Shown: positions 27,765 through 39,659, counted from the stretch's first letter. The stretch is DNA of 64,000 nt from Nitrospirillum amazonense (GCF_007828035.1 NZ_VITV01000001.1:888502-952501), one strand, 5' to 3'. Program-made: numbers and translations. The notes: a model not told the origin generated them from the letters alone.

Positions 27765-27965
27765 TCCGGCATATCCCGGGCCCATGTGGTCCGTGGGCAG
27801 GATTGGGGCGGAAAATTAGCTGGGTGCGGGCGTTCTTGTAAGCAAATGTCTTGAAACGGGATGCCCGCCCTGTGGAAATTGCTGTCGCCCGGCTTCGGCC
27901 GGGACGATACAAACCCATCGGCCACGATGCCTCCCATCCACCCTGAAATCGGTACAGACCGTCCC

Positions 27966-29183
<1,218 letters not shown>

Positions 29184-29215
29184 GTCTAATGGTTGCGGTC
29201 GATAAGGGGGAAGGC

Positions 29216-30511
29216 ATGGGTACGGCACCGCTGCGCGTGGGCATCGCGGGTCTTGGCACTGTCGGCGCCGGGGTCCTGAAGCTGCTCGCCACCCAAGGCG
29301 ACCTGCTGGCCCGGCGCGTTGGCCGGCCGATGGTGGTCACCGCCGTCAGCGCCCGCGACCGCACCCGTGACCGGGGCGTCGATCTGTCGTCCGTGCGCTG
29401 GTACGACAACGCCGTCGATCTGGCGTCGGACGATCAGGTCGACGTGGTGGTGGAATTGATCGGCGGGTCGGACGGTATCGCCGCCCGCACCGTCGAGACG
29501 GCGCTGGCCCATGGCAAGCATGTGGTCACCGCCAACAAGGCGCTGCTGGCCCACCACGGCACGGCGCTGGCCACCCAAGCCGAGGCCCAGGGGCTGACCC
29601 TGGCGTTCGAGGCGGCGGTGGCCGGCGGCATCCCCGTCATCAAGGGCCTGCGCGAAGGCCTGGCCGCCAACCAGGTGCGCGAGGTGCACGGCATCCTGAA
29701 CGGTACCTGCAACTACATCCTGACCGAGATGCGGACCACGGGCCGCGACTTCGGCGACGTCCTGGCCGAGGCCCAGGCCAAGGGGTATGCCGAGGCCGAT
29801 CCCAGCTTCGACATCGATGGCGTGGACGCGGCGCACAAGCTGGCCATCCTGACCTCCGTCGCCTTCGGCACGCGGGTGGACTTCGCCAACGTGCATGTCG
29901 AGGGCATCCGGCACATCTCCGCGCTGGACATCGACTACGCCGGGCAACTGGGCTATCGCATCAAGCTGCTGGGCATCGCCCGCCGCACGGAGAATGGCAT
30001 CGAACAGCGGGTGAACCCCTGCATGGTGCCGGTGGGGTCCCTCATCGCCGCCACCGACGGGGTGTTCAACGCCGTGGTCGCCGACAGCGACTTCGCCGAC
30101 AAGGTGGCGCTGGTGGGCCGGGGGGCCGGGGCCGGACCTACCGCTTCCGCCGTGGTCGCCGATCTGGTGGATATCGCCATCGGCCGCCGCACCCCCACCT
30201 TCGCCGTACCCGCCGGCCAACTGGCACCCCTGACTCCTGCCCCCTTGTCGGCGCGGCGCGGACGGTATTATGTGCGCCTCATGGTGGTCGACCGTCCGGG
30301 CGTCATCGCCGACGTCGCCGCGGCCCTGCGCGACCAGAACGTCTCCATGGAGTCGTTCCTGCAGCGGGGGCGGGCGCCGGGTGAGGCTGTTCCGGTGGTG
30401 CTGACCACCCACGATACGGAAGAAGTGGCCATGTTGCGCGCCCTGACCGTCATAGGCGGACTGGACGCGGTTCAGGAAACCCCGCGGATGATCCGTATCG
30501 AGGATTATTGA
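29216..30511 (+). CDS. hom: Homoserine dehydrogenase
   Basis: 431 residues from ATG 29216, with AAGGGGGAAGG just upstream; ATG 29189 is the weaker option. The N-terminal NAD(P) motif VGIAGLGTVGAGVLKLL, TANKALLAHHG, the family signature GILNGTCNYILTEM, and D-G-V-D-A-A-H-K in the active site are present. A C-terminal ACT domain (YYVRLMVVDRPGVIADVAAAL) gives threonine feedback control. It reduces aspartate semialdehyde to homoserine on the way to threonine and methionine. It sits between alaC and glpX in one likely transcript. Confidence 0.96.
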   Translation: MGTAPLRVGIAGLGTVGAGVLKLLATQGDLLARRVGRPMVVTAVSARDRTRDRGVDLSSVRWYDNAVDLASDDQVDVVVELIGGSDGIAARTVETALAHGKHVVTANKALLAHHGTALATQAEAQGLTLAFEAAVAGGIPVIKGLREGLAANQVREVHGILNGTCNYILTEMRTTGRDFGDVLAEAQAKGYAEADPSFDIDGVDAAHKLAILTSVAFGTRVDFANVHVEGIRHISALDIDYAGQLGYRIKLLGIARRTENGIEQRVNPCMVPVGSLIAATDGVFNAVVADSDFADKVALVGRGAGAGPTASAVVADLVDIAIGRRTPTFAVPAGQLAPLTPAPLSARRGRYYVRLMVVDRPGVIADVAAALRDQNVSMESFLQRGRAPGEAVPVVLTTHDTEEVAMLRALTVIGGLDAVQETPRMIRIEDY

Positions 30512-30582
30512 CACACCACCGTCACGGACCCCCGCCTTATAATAAGGGGGCCGACGGAACACAGACTCGGGGGAAGATGACT

Positions 30583-31608
30583 ATGAGCAAGGCTATTGAG
30601 GCGCCCGTCGATCCGAAGGGCGACATCAGCCTGGTTATGGACCGCAACCTGGCCCTGGAAGCGGTGCGCGTGACCGAGGCGGCCGCCTTGTCCGCGTCGC
30701 TGCTGATGGGCCGCGGTGATGAGAAGGCCGCCGACCAGGCCGCGGTGGACGCCATGCGCAAGGCCCTGAACAGCCTGGCCATCGACGGCACCGTGGTGAT
30801 CGGCGAGGGTGAACGCGACGAGGCGCCGATGCTGTACATCGGTGAGAAGGTGGGCAGCGGCCATGGCCCCAAGATCGACATCGCGCTGGACCCGCTGGAG
30901 GGCACCACCATCACCGCCACCGGTGGCCCCAACGCCCTGGCGGTCATCGCCATGGCGGAATCGGGCGGCTTCCTGAACGCGCCCGACGTTTACATGGACA
31001 AGATCGCCGTGGGTGCGGGCCTGCCCGAGGGCGTGGTCGATATCGATGAGAAGATCGAGACCAACCTGAAGAACCTGGCCCTGGCCAAGCATGCCACGGT
31101 GGAGGAGCTGGTGGTCTGCATTCTGGACCGCCCCCGTCACCGTGAGCTGATCGCCCGCGTGCGCGCCGCCGGCGCCCGCATCATGCTGATCGGCGACGGC
31201 GACGTGTCCGGTGTCATCTCCACGGCGCAGCCCGACAGCGGCATCGATTTGTATGTCGGTTCCGGTGGTGCGCCCGAAGGCGTGCTGGCCGCGGCCGCCC
31301 TGCGCTGCATCGGCGGCCAGATGCAGGGCCGCCTGTTGTTCCGCAACGACGATGAACGTGCCCGTGCCAAGCGCTGGGGCGTCACCGACCTGGACCGCAA
31401 GTACGGCCTGACGGATCTGGCCAGCGGCAACGTCATGTTCGCCGCCACGGGCGTCACCACCGGCACCATGTTGCGCGGCGTGCGCCGTTATCCGGGCGGT
31501 GCCTACACCCACTCGGTGATTATGCGGTCGAAGAGCGGCACGGTGCGCTATGTTGAGGCGCACCACAATCTCCGCACCAAGACCAGTTTCGTTCCGGATG
31601 CAAAATAA
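30583..31608 (+). CDS. glpX: Class II fructose-1,6-bisphosphatase
   Basis: 341 residues from ATG 30583; GGGGGAAG lies 6 bp upstream (ATG 30577 is too close). GEGERDEAPMLYIGEKVG and the metal/substrate motif DPLEGTTITATGGPNALA identify GlpX, which is lithium-sensitive and serves gluconeogenesis. The frame upstream to 30508 is not coding: it covers the palindrome CCTTAT-A-ATAAGG (30535-30547) between hom and glpX, which may be regulatory or a processing site. It overlaps the recJ start by 11 bp, indicating translational coupling. Confidence 0.95.
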   Translation: MSKAIEAPVDPKGDISLVMDRNLALEAVRVTEAAALSASLLMGRGDEKAADQAAVDAMRKALNSLAIDGTVVIGEGERDEAPMLYIGEKVGSGHGPKIDIALDPLEGTTITATGGPNALAVIAMAESGGFLNAPDVYMDKIAVGAGLPEGVVDIDEKIETNLKNLALAKHATVEELVVCILDRPRHRELIARVRAAGARIMLIGDGDVSGVISTAQPDSGIDLYVGSGGAPEGVLAAAALRCIGGQMQGRLLFRNDDERARAKRWGVTDLDRKYGLTDLASGNVMFAATGVTTGTMLRGVRRYPGGAYTHSVIMRSKSGTVRYVEAHHNLRTKTSFVPDAK

Positions 31609-33445
31609 CTTAACGTTTGTGGGCTCGCCGTCGGGGGATGTTTCCGGCGGCGAGCCTCGTCCCCTGCTAGGGGTCTCGCGGTCCGCCACTGGCCGGCGCT
31701 GGCTGGCCCGGCCGCATGACGAGCGGCTGGCCCTGGCCCATGCTCAGCGCGGCGGCCTGCCGGAACTGGTGGGACGAGTCCTGGCGGCGCGTGGTGTTGA
31801 CCTGGACCAGGCCGAGGATTTCCTGGGCCCCACGCTGAAACGCTTCCTGCCTGATCCACACGCCCTGCTGGACATGCAGGCGGCGGCGGAGCATCTGGCC
31901 GACGCCGTGCGGCGCGGCCGGCGCTTGGCCGTCTTTGGCGATTACGACGTCGACGGCGCCACCTCCTCCGCCCTGCTGGTGCGCTTCTTCCGCGCCGTGG
32001 GCGCCGACATCCAGGCCTATATTCCCGACCGCATCAACGAAGGTTACGGCCCCAACGCCCCGGCGCTGCTGCGCCTGCGCGAGGCGGGGGTGGACTTGGT
32101 CATCACGGTCGATTGCGGCGTGACTTCGTTCGAGCCCCTGGCCGCCGCCGCGCAGGCGGGGCTGGAGGTCATCGTCGTCGACCATCACAAGGCGGAACCG
32201 GCCCTGCCCACCGCCCGGGCGGTGGTGAACCCCAACCGTCTCGACGAGACCATGACCGACCGCCTGGGCACCCTGGCGGCAGTGGGCGTCAGCTTCCTGC
32301 TGGTGGTGGCGGTCAACCGGGTCCTGCGCGCCACCGGCTGGTACGCCAACCGGGTGGAGCCGGACCTGATGGGCTGGCTGGACCTGGTGGCGCTGGGCAC
32401 TGTCTGCGACGTGGTGCCCCTGGTAGGGCTGAACCGCGCGCTGGTGGCGCAGGGCCTGAAGGTGATGAGCCGTCGCAACAACGTGGGTCTGGCCGCCCTG
32501 GCCGATGTCGCCGGCATCAATGAACGCATGGACGCCTACCACGCCGGCTACATCCTGGGGCCGCGCGTCAATGCCGGCGGCCGGGTGGGCCGCGCCGACC
32601 TCGGCACCCGTCTGCTGTCCACCGAGGACCCGGTGGAGGCGCGGGACCTGGCGGCCCAATTGCACACCCTGAACGCCGAGCGCCGGGCCATCGAGGCCCT
32701 GGTGCTGGAGGAGGCCATCGCCTTGGTGGAGGCGCAGGCCGCCACCGATCCGCTTGCTGCCGGGGCGCTGGTGATCGCCGGGGCCGGCTGGCATCCCGGC
32801 GTCATCGGCATCGTCGCCTCCCGCCTCAAGGAGCGCTATGGCGTGCCGGCCTGCGTGGTGGCGCTGGAGGGCGGCATCGGCAAGGCCTCGGGCCGTTCGG
32901 TCCGGGGCATCGACTTGGGCTCGGCCGTCATCGCCGCCCGTCAGGCCGGCCTGCTGATGGCCGGCGGCGGCCACGCCATGGCGGCGGGATTCACCGTGGC
33001 GGAGGACAGGCTGGCCGACCTGCGCGCCTTCCTGGCGGAGCGCATCGCGCAGCAGACAGCGGGGCAGGGCCCGCTCGTGCCCACCTTGCACCTGGACGGC
33101 GTGGTATCGGTGCGCGGCGCTTCCGTCGACCTGTTGGGCCACATCACCCGCCTGGGCCCCTTCGGCACCGGCAACTCCGAACCGCGCCTGGCCGTGGCCG
33201 ACGCGCGCATCGTGCGGGCCGACGTGGTGGGCGGTAACCATGTGCGCTGCATCCTGTCCTCCGTCGATGGCGCCCGCCTGAAGGCCATCGCCTTCCGGGC
33301 CATGGATGAGGATCTGGGCCCCGCCCTGCTGAACCATGGCGGTCGGCCCATGCATCTGGCCGGCACCCTGCGCGCCGACCGGTGGAACGGGGCGGAGGGC
33401 GTGCAGCTGACCATTGATGACGCCGCTTTGCCGGGTGCATCGTGA
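31598..33445 (+). CDS. recJ: Single-stranded-DNA-specific 5'-3' exonuclease RecJ
   Basis: 615 residues from ATG 31598, overlapping the glpX stop. DHH-family motifs are intact: FGDYDVDG at 113-120, VITVDCGV, the DHH triad at 195-197 (IVVDHHKAE), and the DHHA1 motif GGGHAMAAGFTVAE; NAGGRVGRADLG lies in between. RecJ degrades 5' single-stranded ends in RecF-pathway recombination, mismatch and base excision repair. The longer open frame from 31550 is inside glpX and has no ribosome site. Confidence 0.95.
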   Translation: MQNNLTFVGSPSGDVSGGEPRPLLGVSRSATGRRWLARPHDERLALAHAQRGGLPELVGRVLAARGVDLDQAEDFLGPTLKRFLPDPHALLDMQAAAEHLADAVRRGRRLAVFGDYDVDGATSSALLVRFFRAVGADIQAYIPDRINEGYGPNAPALLRLREAGVDLVITVDCGVTSFEPLAAAAQAGLEVIVVDHHKAEPALPTARAVVNPNRLDETMTDRLGTLAAVGVSFLLVVAVNRVLRATGWYANRVEPDLMGWLDLVALGTVCDVVPLVGLNRALVAQGLKVMSRRNNVGLAALADVAGINERMDAYHAGYILGPRVNAGGRVGRADLGTRLLSTEDPVEARDLAAQLHTLNAERRAIEALVLEEAIALVEAQAATDPLAAGALVIAGAGWHPGVIGIVASRLKERYGVPACVVALEGGIGKASGRSVRGIDLGSAVIAARQAGLLMAGGGHAMAAGFTVAEDRLADLRAFLAERIAQQTAGQGPLVPTLHLDGVVSVRGASVDLLGHITRLGPFGTGNSEPRLAVADARIVRADVVGGNHVRCILSSVDGARLKAIAFRAMDEDLGPALLNHGGRPMHLAGTLRADRWNGAEGVQLTIDDAALPGAS

Positions 33446-34059
33446 AGCTGGCGACATTTATCCCGGTTGAATAGGGTGGCGCGGCGCATTTGCGCTGGGT
33501 GGCCACTGTACGAAAGTAAGAAAACCGTCACGGGTCCCTACCAGGGCTGCGGGGGCGATGATTTCCCTATTTCCCGCCTCCATCGGATGTATGTTCGCTG
33601 ACGTTACGGTGTTGATACCAGGTGTCAGCCGCGCTTATGCCCGCGCGCCGTCGGCTTAATGCCGCCGTGCATGGCAGTTTAACCAAAACTATCTTTCCGT
33701 CCGCCCGGAATCGCCATCCTATGATCCTATCTTCACTGCCGGGATTATTCAAATTATTGATCTGATTATTATATCGTGTGCGAAGTACCGATGCCCGCCA
33801 GCGTCTCTTTATGCTTGGCGGTAACCGGGCTGTCACGGGTTGATCATTTTCCAATTGTGGGCGGGACTGGATTGACAGCGACGCTGCATTAAACGATCCT
33901 TACGGGTAAGGTCTCATTCTGTCTCGCCGTTACTCTCGGCGGGACGTTGAATGGCCGTCGACCATAAAAATCAAAGGGCTGGTCATTACAACGCGGGAAG
34001 GTTCCAAGGCTCCGCCCGGGCAGCCGACGAGGACATCCGGGGGGGATGAGGGGGTATTG
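33446..34059. other. AT-richer intergenic region with a candidate promoter
   Basis: 614 bp between recJ and the 34060 gene, clearly AT-richer than its surroundings in the middle (33700-33800, runs such as ATTATTGATCTGATTATTAT). I see no convincing gene on either strand. A TTGACA at 33872-33877 with a GATCCT 17 bp later could be a sigma-70-type promoter for the following gene, leaving a leader of about 160 nt. Confidence 0.4.
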
Positions 34060-35568
34060 ATGTCGGGACAGCCTGGAACGAAACGGGTGGTTGCGGCCGC
34101 GCCGGAAGCCCCGGCTGACGCCGCGCCGGAATCGAGCCTCAGCCGCTTGGAATCCCACTTCCGCACCCTGGACGAGGGGTCGCTGGTCCGTGTCGCCGCC
34201 GCCGTTGAGAAGGCGCGCGCGACCGAGACGGGCGCCGCCTCCGACGAACAGATCCTGACCTGTTTGCGGCCCATGCTGCGCAGCCTGCGGCCCGTGCGCG
34301 TGCCTACCTTCCAGCGGGCGCTGTGCGTTTGCCTCGAACCCTACCTGATCGACGCCGACTCCGTGGGCGGCGTGCGGCGGGCGGTGGTGGCCCGGTCCAG
34401 CCTGGCGCCCTGGTGGCGTCTGCTCATGGGGTCATCCTACCGGCCGCGCCTGGCGGCGGCGACGGCGGAATATCGCAACGCCGTGGCGTCGGAACGGCAG
34501 GACGAAATCGATGCCGTCGTCCAGTTCGGCCGCAGCATCGCGGCTGAGGCCACCACCACCCTGTTGGCGGAGGCGGCGCAGTCCGCCGTGCGCAAGCGCG
34601 AGCTGGAGGTGTTGCTGGGCAGCGCGCGCGCATTTGAAGACGCGGCCGAAATCGCACGCATCCTGGGCCTGGATCCGCTGCTGACCCCCTGGTTCGACCA
34701 GATCCGTGCGGTGTGTCCGCGCACGGCGGACGGCAGGGTGCATGACTTCAATCCCCAGGGCACGGTCATCGCCAAGAACGGCTACATGCACCTGCATGCT
34801 GCCGACCGTGAGGTGGTCGACTATTACTTCCATGGCCTGCTGCGCCTGCTGGCCCAGCCGTGGCAGTCGCTGCGCCTGGTGCGCCTCTTGTCGGCCGATC
34901 TGCTGCGTGCCGGTGGCGACAGTGCCGGCCTGCAGATGATTCCGGCCAAGCTGTTCGGCGACCTTACCCGTACCCTGGCGGAAATCGGGCGCACGGCGGC
35001 AGGCGACCGGGGCATGACCCGGCGGGTCTGGCTGATGACCTGCGCCCGCCTCATTTCCGACGCCGGGGCCATGGTGCAGGGCATGGCTGAAGAGGTGAAG
35101 GAGTTCGGCAACGCCGGATGGGAGACCATGATGGTCGAGGCCCGGCAGAAGGTGACCCAGGCGGCCGACCAGTTCGCCAGCGTGGCGGTTCGCGACGCGG
35201 CCCTGGTGCTGCCCCAGAGGGAGGTGCGCGAGAAGCTGGAGGTGCGGCTGGTGCCCGACATGGCCCACAGCCCCTCGGATGACGAGGTGTCGGTGGCCCA
35301 GGCCGCCGCGACCCTGTTCACCGCCTGCCGGAAAGTGGCGGAAAAGGAAGGCTTCGACCGATCCATCCGTGCCAAGGAAGCGGATTTGGAGGCCACCTTC
35401 CAGACAGCCATCAACTTCCGTTTCGAATATCTGCGGGCGCGCGGCAAGAACAAGGCCGTCTCCGCCCAGCTGCAGGCGCTGGAGAAGGTCTTGCGCTCCA
35501 TGCCCAAGACCGAACCCATGCTGGACCTGATCCTGAAGGCGGAACGCGCCATCGAACGCTTCCGCTGA
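34060..35568 (+). CDS. Large hypothetical cytoplasmic protein
   Basis: 502 residues from ATG 34060, with AGGGGG 5 bp upstream. Mostly helical and charged, no signal peptide or membrane segment. Notable stretches: NGYMHLHAADREVVDYYFHG, PFQ-like helical repeats in the middle, and a basic C-terminal helix (FRFEYLRARGKNKAVSAQLQ). I do not recognise the family or any catalytic motif. It stands alone between a long leader region and a terminator, just before tRNA-Glu. Base composition matches the core genome, so it is probably a lineage-specific conserved gene rather than cargo. Confidence 0.75.
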   Translation: MSGQPGTKRVVAAAPEAPADAAPESSLSRLESHFRTLDEGSLVRVAAAVEKARATETGAASDEQILTCLRPMLRSLRPVRVPTFQRALCVCLEPYLIDADSVGGVRRAVVARSSLAPWWRLLMGSSYRPRLAAATAEYRNAVASERQDEIDAVVQFGRSIAAEATTTLLAEAAQSAVRKRELEVLLGSARAFEDAAEIARILGLDPLLTPWFDQIRAVCPRTADGRVHDFNPQGTVIAKNGYMHLHAADREVVDYYFHGLLRLLAQPWQSLRLVRLLSADLLRAGGDSAGLQMIPAKLFGDLTRTLAEIGRTAAGDRGMTRRVWLMTCARLISDAGAMVQGMAEEVKEFGNAGWETMMVEARQKVTQAADQFASVAVRDAALVLPQREVREKLEVRLVPDMAHSPSDDEVSVAQAAATLFTACRKVAEKEGFDRSIRAKEADLEATFQTAINFRFEYLRARGKNKAVSAQLQALEKVLRSMPKTEPMLDLILKAERAIERFR

Positions 35569-35588
35569 CCAGGAACCATCACCGTTTT

Positions 35589-35655
35589 CCCGCCCGATCC
35601 GGCCGCGCTAACAGGCAGACCCCCTATGCGCGAAAACCGGTGGGCGGGGCTTTTT
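35589..35655 (+). terminator. Nested hairpin with T-run after the 34060 gene
   Basis: CCCGCCC (35589-35595) pairs with GGGCGGG (35642-35648); inside, CCGG and GCGC segments also find partners, leaving a 19-nt loop. It is followed by CTTTTTA. Well placed to end transcription before tRNA-Glu. Confidence 0.55.
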
Positions 35656-35701
35656 ATCCGCTTGCCTTATCGGGGCCGGATCATTATGTATCCACCCCGC
35701 T

Positions 35702-35777
<76 letters not shown>

Positions 35778-35860
35778 CGCTTCCAGCGCTTCAGCTGGAT
35801 TTTACGGGACAATCTGGGGACAAATGAATCCGCGGGACACCCAGCGGGGACAGCATTCCC

Positions 35861-36664
35861 ATGGCTACCATCGCCCCCCGGAAGAACCGGGAAGGTCAGG
35901 TCATCGGCTACCAGGTGAAGATCCGGCGCACCGGCTTCCCCACCCAATCCAAAACCTTCGGGGCCAAGACCGACGCGAAGCGTTGGGCCGCCGAGATGGA
36001 ATCGGAAATCTCCTGTGGCGTCTTCGTCGATCGCACCGAGGCGGAGCGCAACACCCTGGGCGACCTGATTCGCCGCTATCAGGCGGAGATCACACCCACC
36101 AAGCTCGGTGGCGACAAGGAGAAGGGTCACTTGGCCGTGATCCTGGACGACCAGATCAGCCTCATGCGGATGACCATGCTGGCGTCGAAGGACGTGGGCG
36201 CCTTCCGTGATCGGATGGCCGCCGCCGCCTACGCTCCGGCGACCATCGTCCGCAGGCTGAACCTGATCGCGACCGTCATCAACCACGCTCGGTCCGAATG
36301 AGGTGTCCATGTGGTCGACGATATGGCGTCGGCCAAGCTGACGGCGCGCCCAAAGGGGGCTGATCGGAAGCGGGAGCGCCGGCTGCAGCCCGCCCGCGTC
36401 GTCGCGGGACGGGAGGAGTGTCCCGCAGAGGAGGAAACCCTTTTCAAGGCGCTTGCGGCGGGCCGTCGCGCGGCCCTGACGGTGCCGTTGGCCCGACTGG
36501 CCATCGAGACCGCCGCGCGGCAGGGCGAACAGTGCTCGCTCGACTGGAAGGACGTGGACCTGGAGAAGCATAATACGCCTGGTCCCAAGGTGCCGCTGGC
36601 GGGGATGAACGCCAGGCCTTCCTCTCCAAACGCTCTTCGGATGGCGTTGGCCGTGACGTCCTAG
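35861..36664 (+). pseudogene. Tyrosine-type site-specific integrase, inactivated
   Basis: From ATG 35861 the frame encodes an arm-binding domain (RKNREGQVIGYQVKIRRTGF, then a segment ending in TDAKRWAAEME) and the start of the core-binding domain, ending at TGA 36299-36301 after ATVINHARSE. Translation continues in the same frame straight past the stop (GVHVVDDMASAKLTARPKG) into the catalytic domain start, LARLAIETAARQGEQCSLDW, which keeps the first catalytic Arg. So one nonsense codon, probably a former Trp, splits it. After about 36570 the sequence no longer looks like an integrase and the rest of the catalytic domain is missing. Located at tRNA-Glu, as for an island or prophage. Confidence 0.85.
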
Positions 36665-36833
36665 GGCGTGGTCAGGCCGCGCTCAATGCTGTTTAGGCTG
36701 GTGGTGGACAACCTACAACGATATGCCAACTCAGCCTGTGTCCAGCCCTGAAGTGATGGTGTGGATGCCCCTTTCCCCGGCATCGGCGGATGCCAGGCTA
36801 TGATGTCTGCTGGACATCGTTATGGAGGGCACC

Positions 36834-37847
36834 ATGACCACGACGTACTTGGTGGCGATAGACCTGGCCAAGCGGCATTTCCAGGTCTGCGCGACGGACT
36901 TTTCCGGCAAGGTGTTGTTCAATCGTGCTTTTTCACGGCAGAAGCTGATGGTGTTTCTGAGCGGGCAGCCTCGCTGCATCGTTGCGATGGAGGCCTGCTC
37001 GACCAGCCACTACTGGGGTCGGCTCGCCGAAGGTGCGGGGCATGAGGTTCGGCTGATCCCGCCGATTTACGTGAAGCCGTTCGTGAAGCGGCAGAAGAAC
37101 GACGCGGCGGACGCCGAGGCGATCTCGGAAGCGGCCCGCCGTCCGAACCTTCATTTCGTTGCGGTGAAGAGCGCGGAACATCAGGCCCGGGCGGTTACCT
37201 TCCGGACCCACCAGTGTTTCGTGAGGCAGCGGACACAGCTGATCAACGCGTTGCGCGGCCATCTGGCGGAATTCGGCATCGTCGCGCCGGTTGGAGCGAC
37301 CAATGTCACGCGGCTGGAGGAGGCGATTGGCGCCGAAGATGACGATCTGCCGCCCGTTGTCCGCGAGATGGCTGGCTTCTACCTTGAGCAGATCAAGGCA
37401 CTGACGGTGAGGATCGACGGCCTGGTTCAGCGCCTGCAATCGGCATCCCGGACAGATGCGTTTCTGCGGCGTCTCTGCACCCTTCCGGGCGTCGGCCCCG
37501 TCACGGCCGGTGCGCTTGCCGCCTTCGCGCCGGACCTGCGCACCTTTTCCGATGGCAGGAACTTCGCGGCCTGGCTGGGCCTGGTGCCGAAGCAGTTGTC
37601 TTCCGGAGGCAAATCCCGACTGGGCGGCATGAGCCGAATGGGCCAGGACGATATCCGAAGGCTGTTGATCATTGGCGCCATGAGCCGCATCCGATGGATC
37701 TGCCGGCGCGGGGCGACACCGGACAACTGGCTTGGGCGTCTGCTGTTGCGCAAGCCGCGCATGGTCGCGGCCGTGGCCCTGGCCAACAAGATGGCACGGA
37801 CCCTTTGGGCGATGGTGATCAGACAACAGGATTATCGGACAGCGTGA
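36834..37847 (+). CDS. IS110-family transposase (DEDD recombinase)
   Basis: 337 residues from ATG 36834; GGAGGG precedes it, so the ATG at 36822 is not used. The N-terminal RuvC-like domain begins YLVAIDLAKRHFQVCATD (first catalytic Asp); CIVAMEACSTSHYWGRLA carries the Glu and KQKNDAADAEAISEAA-type sequence (KRQKNDAADAEAI) the last Asps. The C-terminal transposase domain reads RRLCTLPGVGPVTAGALAAF and later ...FAAWLGLVPKQLSSGGKSR with the conserved Ser region. The gene is full length without stops, so the element could be active. These recombinases are guided by an element-encoded bridge RNA. Confidence 0.93.
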   Translation: MTTTYLVAIDLAKRHFQVCATDFSGKVLFNRAFSRQKLMVFLSGQPRCIVAMEACSTSHYWGRLAEGAGHEVRLIPPIYVKPFVKRQKNDAADAEAISEAARRPNLHFVAVKSAEHQARAVTFRTHQCFVRQRTQLINALRGHLAEFGIVAPVGATNVTRLEEAIGAEDDDLPPVVREMAGFYLEQIKALTVRIDGLVQRLQSASRTDAFLRRLCTLPGVGPVTAGALAAFAPDLRTFSDGRNFAAWLGLVPKQLSSGGKSRLGGMSRMGQDDIRRLLIIGAMSRIRWICRRGATPDNWLGRLLLRKPRMVAAVALANKMARTLWAMVIRQQDYRTA

Positions 37848-38126
37848 TCCGGCAGTCGGTAACGGCGCCTGACGGAGCACGTTGCGGGCCTCACGGCCCG
37901 GGCAGGAAGATCGACTGACGGTGTAGGCGGCAAGGACTTCAATGTTCAGGTGGGGATAACCAGTCCCGGCGCGCGGGCGACAAAGCTCTCTGAACCGATG
38001 TGGACCCCATCTCTCGAACAGCATACCGGCCCGTGGCCCGCTCAGGCCACATCATGAGGCCTGACACACGACCGATAGAACTCCTCGCAGCCGATACGAC
38101 TTCAGAAGATTCCTCTTGCTTAACCG
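37848..38126 (+). ncRNA. Right non-coding end of the IS110-type element, candidate bridge RNA locus
   Basis: About 280 bp between the transposase stop and the right inverted repeat, without a gene. In the IS1111 branch the bridge RNA that pairs with donor and target DNA is encoded in this end. GC hairpin material is visible (for example CGGGCCTCACGGCCCG near 37885-37900). Existence of the RNA is inferred from family and architecture only. Confidence 0.4.
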
Positions 38127-38140
38127 GGGGCATCCACACA

Positions 38141-39006
<866 letters not shown>

Positions 39007-39077
39007 CTTCATTCAGCTGATTTGTCAGGCTGTTGAGCGCGAGGAAGCTCGGGGCTCGCTTTGGGCGCCGGTTCACA

Positions 39078-39527
39078 TTAATCAGGTTTTGAGGTTGCTT
39101 TCCGGCGATGTCTTGCCTCGAGGCTGAACCGGAGATTGTTCAGATCGACCCGCAGATCTTCGAGGCGCCGCTCCTCGAGCCCGGTGGCGAGATTGATCTC
39201 CGTTGGGACGGCCGCTGTGGAGCCCTTCAGGGCGTGTCCTTCGCCAGTCAATGTGATGCGCACCTGGCGTTCATTTTTCGGATCGCGTGTGCGCCGGAGA
39301 CGTCCCGCCGCTTCGAGCCTTTTGAGCAGCGGGGTCAGGGTGCCGGAATCGAGCCGCAGTCGGCGCCCCAACTCCTTGACGGTCAGATCGTCACGCTCCC
39401 AGAGCACCAGCATCACCAGGTACTGCGGATAGGTCAGCTCCAAAGGGTCCAGATGAAGCTTGTATATATTATTGTAGGAATGAAGTGCCGCATAGAGGGC
39501 GAAGCACAGATGGTTTTCCAGCTTCAT
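39078..39527 (-). CDS. MarR/OhrR-family transcriptional regulator
   Basis: 149 residues from ATG 39527; longer starts to 39638 are possible, none with a clear ribosome site. The front ENHLCFALYAALHSY places a Cys at residue 8, where OhrR proteins have their peroxide-sensing Cys. LTYPQYLVMLVLWERDDLTV, LGRRLRLDSGTLTPLLKRLE and the wing RQVRITLTGEGHAL complete the winged helix. OhrR represses organic hydroperoxide resistance genes until its Cys is oxidised. No ohr gene is adjacent, but CxxC AhpD-like proteins are. Divergent from a LysR gene, with a 17-bp palindrome between. Confidence 0.88.
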   Translation of the reverse strand: MKLENHLCFALYAALHSYNNIYKLHLDPLELTYPQYLVMLVLWERDDLTVKELGRRLRLDSGTLTPLLKRLEAAGRLRRTRDPKNERQVRITLTGEGHALKGSTAAVPTEINLATGLEERRLEDLRVDLNNLRFSLEARHRRKATSKPD

Positions 39528-39659
39528 ATTTTCATTGGCGGAGGTGCGATAGTGGGTTTCGTGGGACACGATCTTTTGCTTCATCCGGGTCGCAATTGCG
39601 TTGTTCCGGTCAGAATTCCCCATTGGAATGCGAAGCATAAGGTGATGATTTCGACAGTC

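Larger units (their letters stand above)
36759..38139 (+). mobile_element. IS110-family (IS1111-like) insertion sequence
   Basis: A DEDD-type transposase gene is bounded by a perfect 13-bp inverted repeat: GTGTGGATGCCCC at 36759-36771 and GGGGCATCCACAC at 38127-38139. Subterminal repeats of this size, a short 5' non-coding end (62 bp) and a long 3' one (about 280 bp) are features of the IS1111 branch rather than classical IS110, which lacks repeats. About 1.38 kb, normal length. True ends may lie a few bases outside the repeats. It abuts the left end of the IS3-type element at 38141. Confidence 0.8.

Noticed and set aside
33567..33854. 95-codon minus-strand frame in the recJ-34060 gap
   Set aside because: No ribosome site or domain; the region is AT-rich and better read as regulatory.
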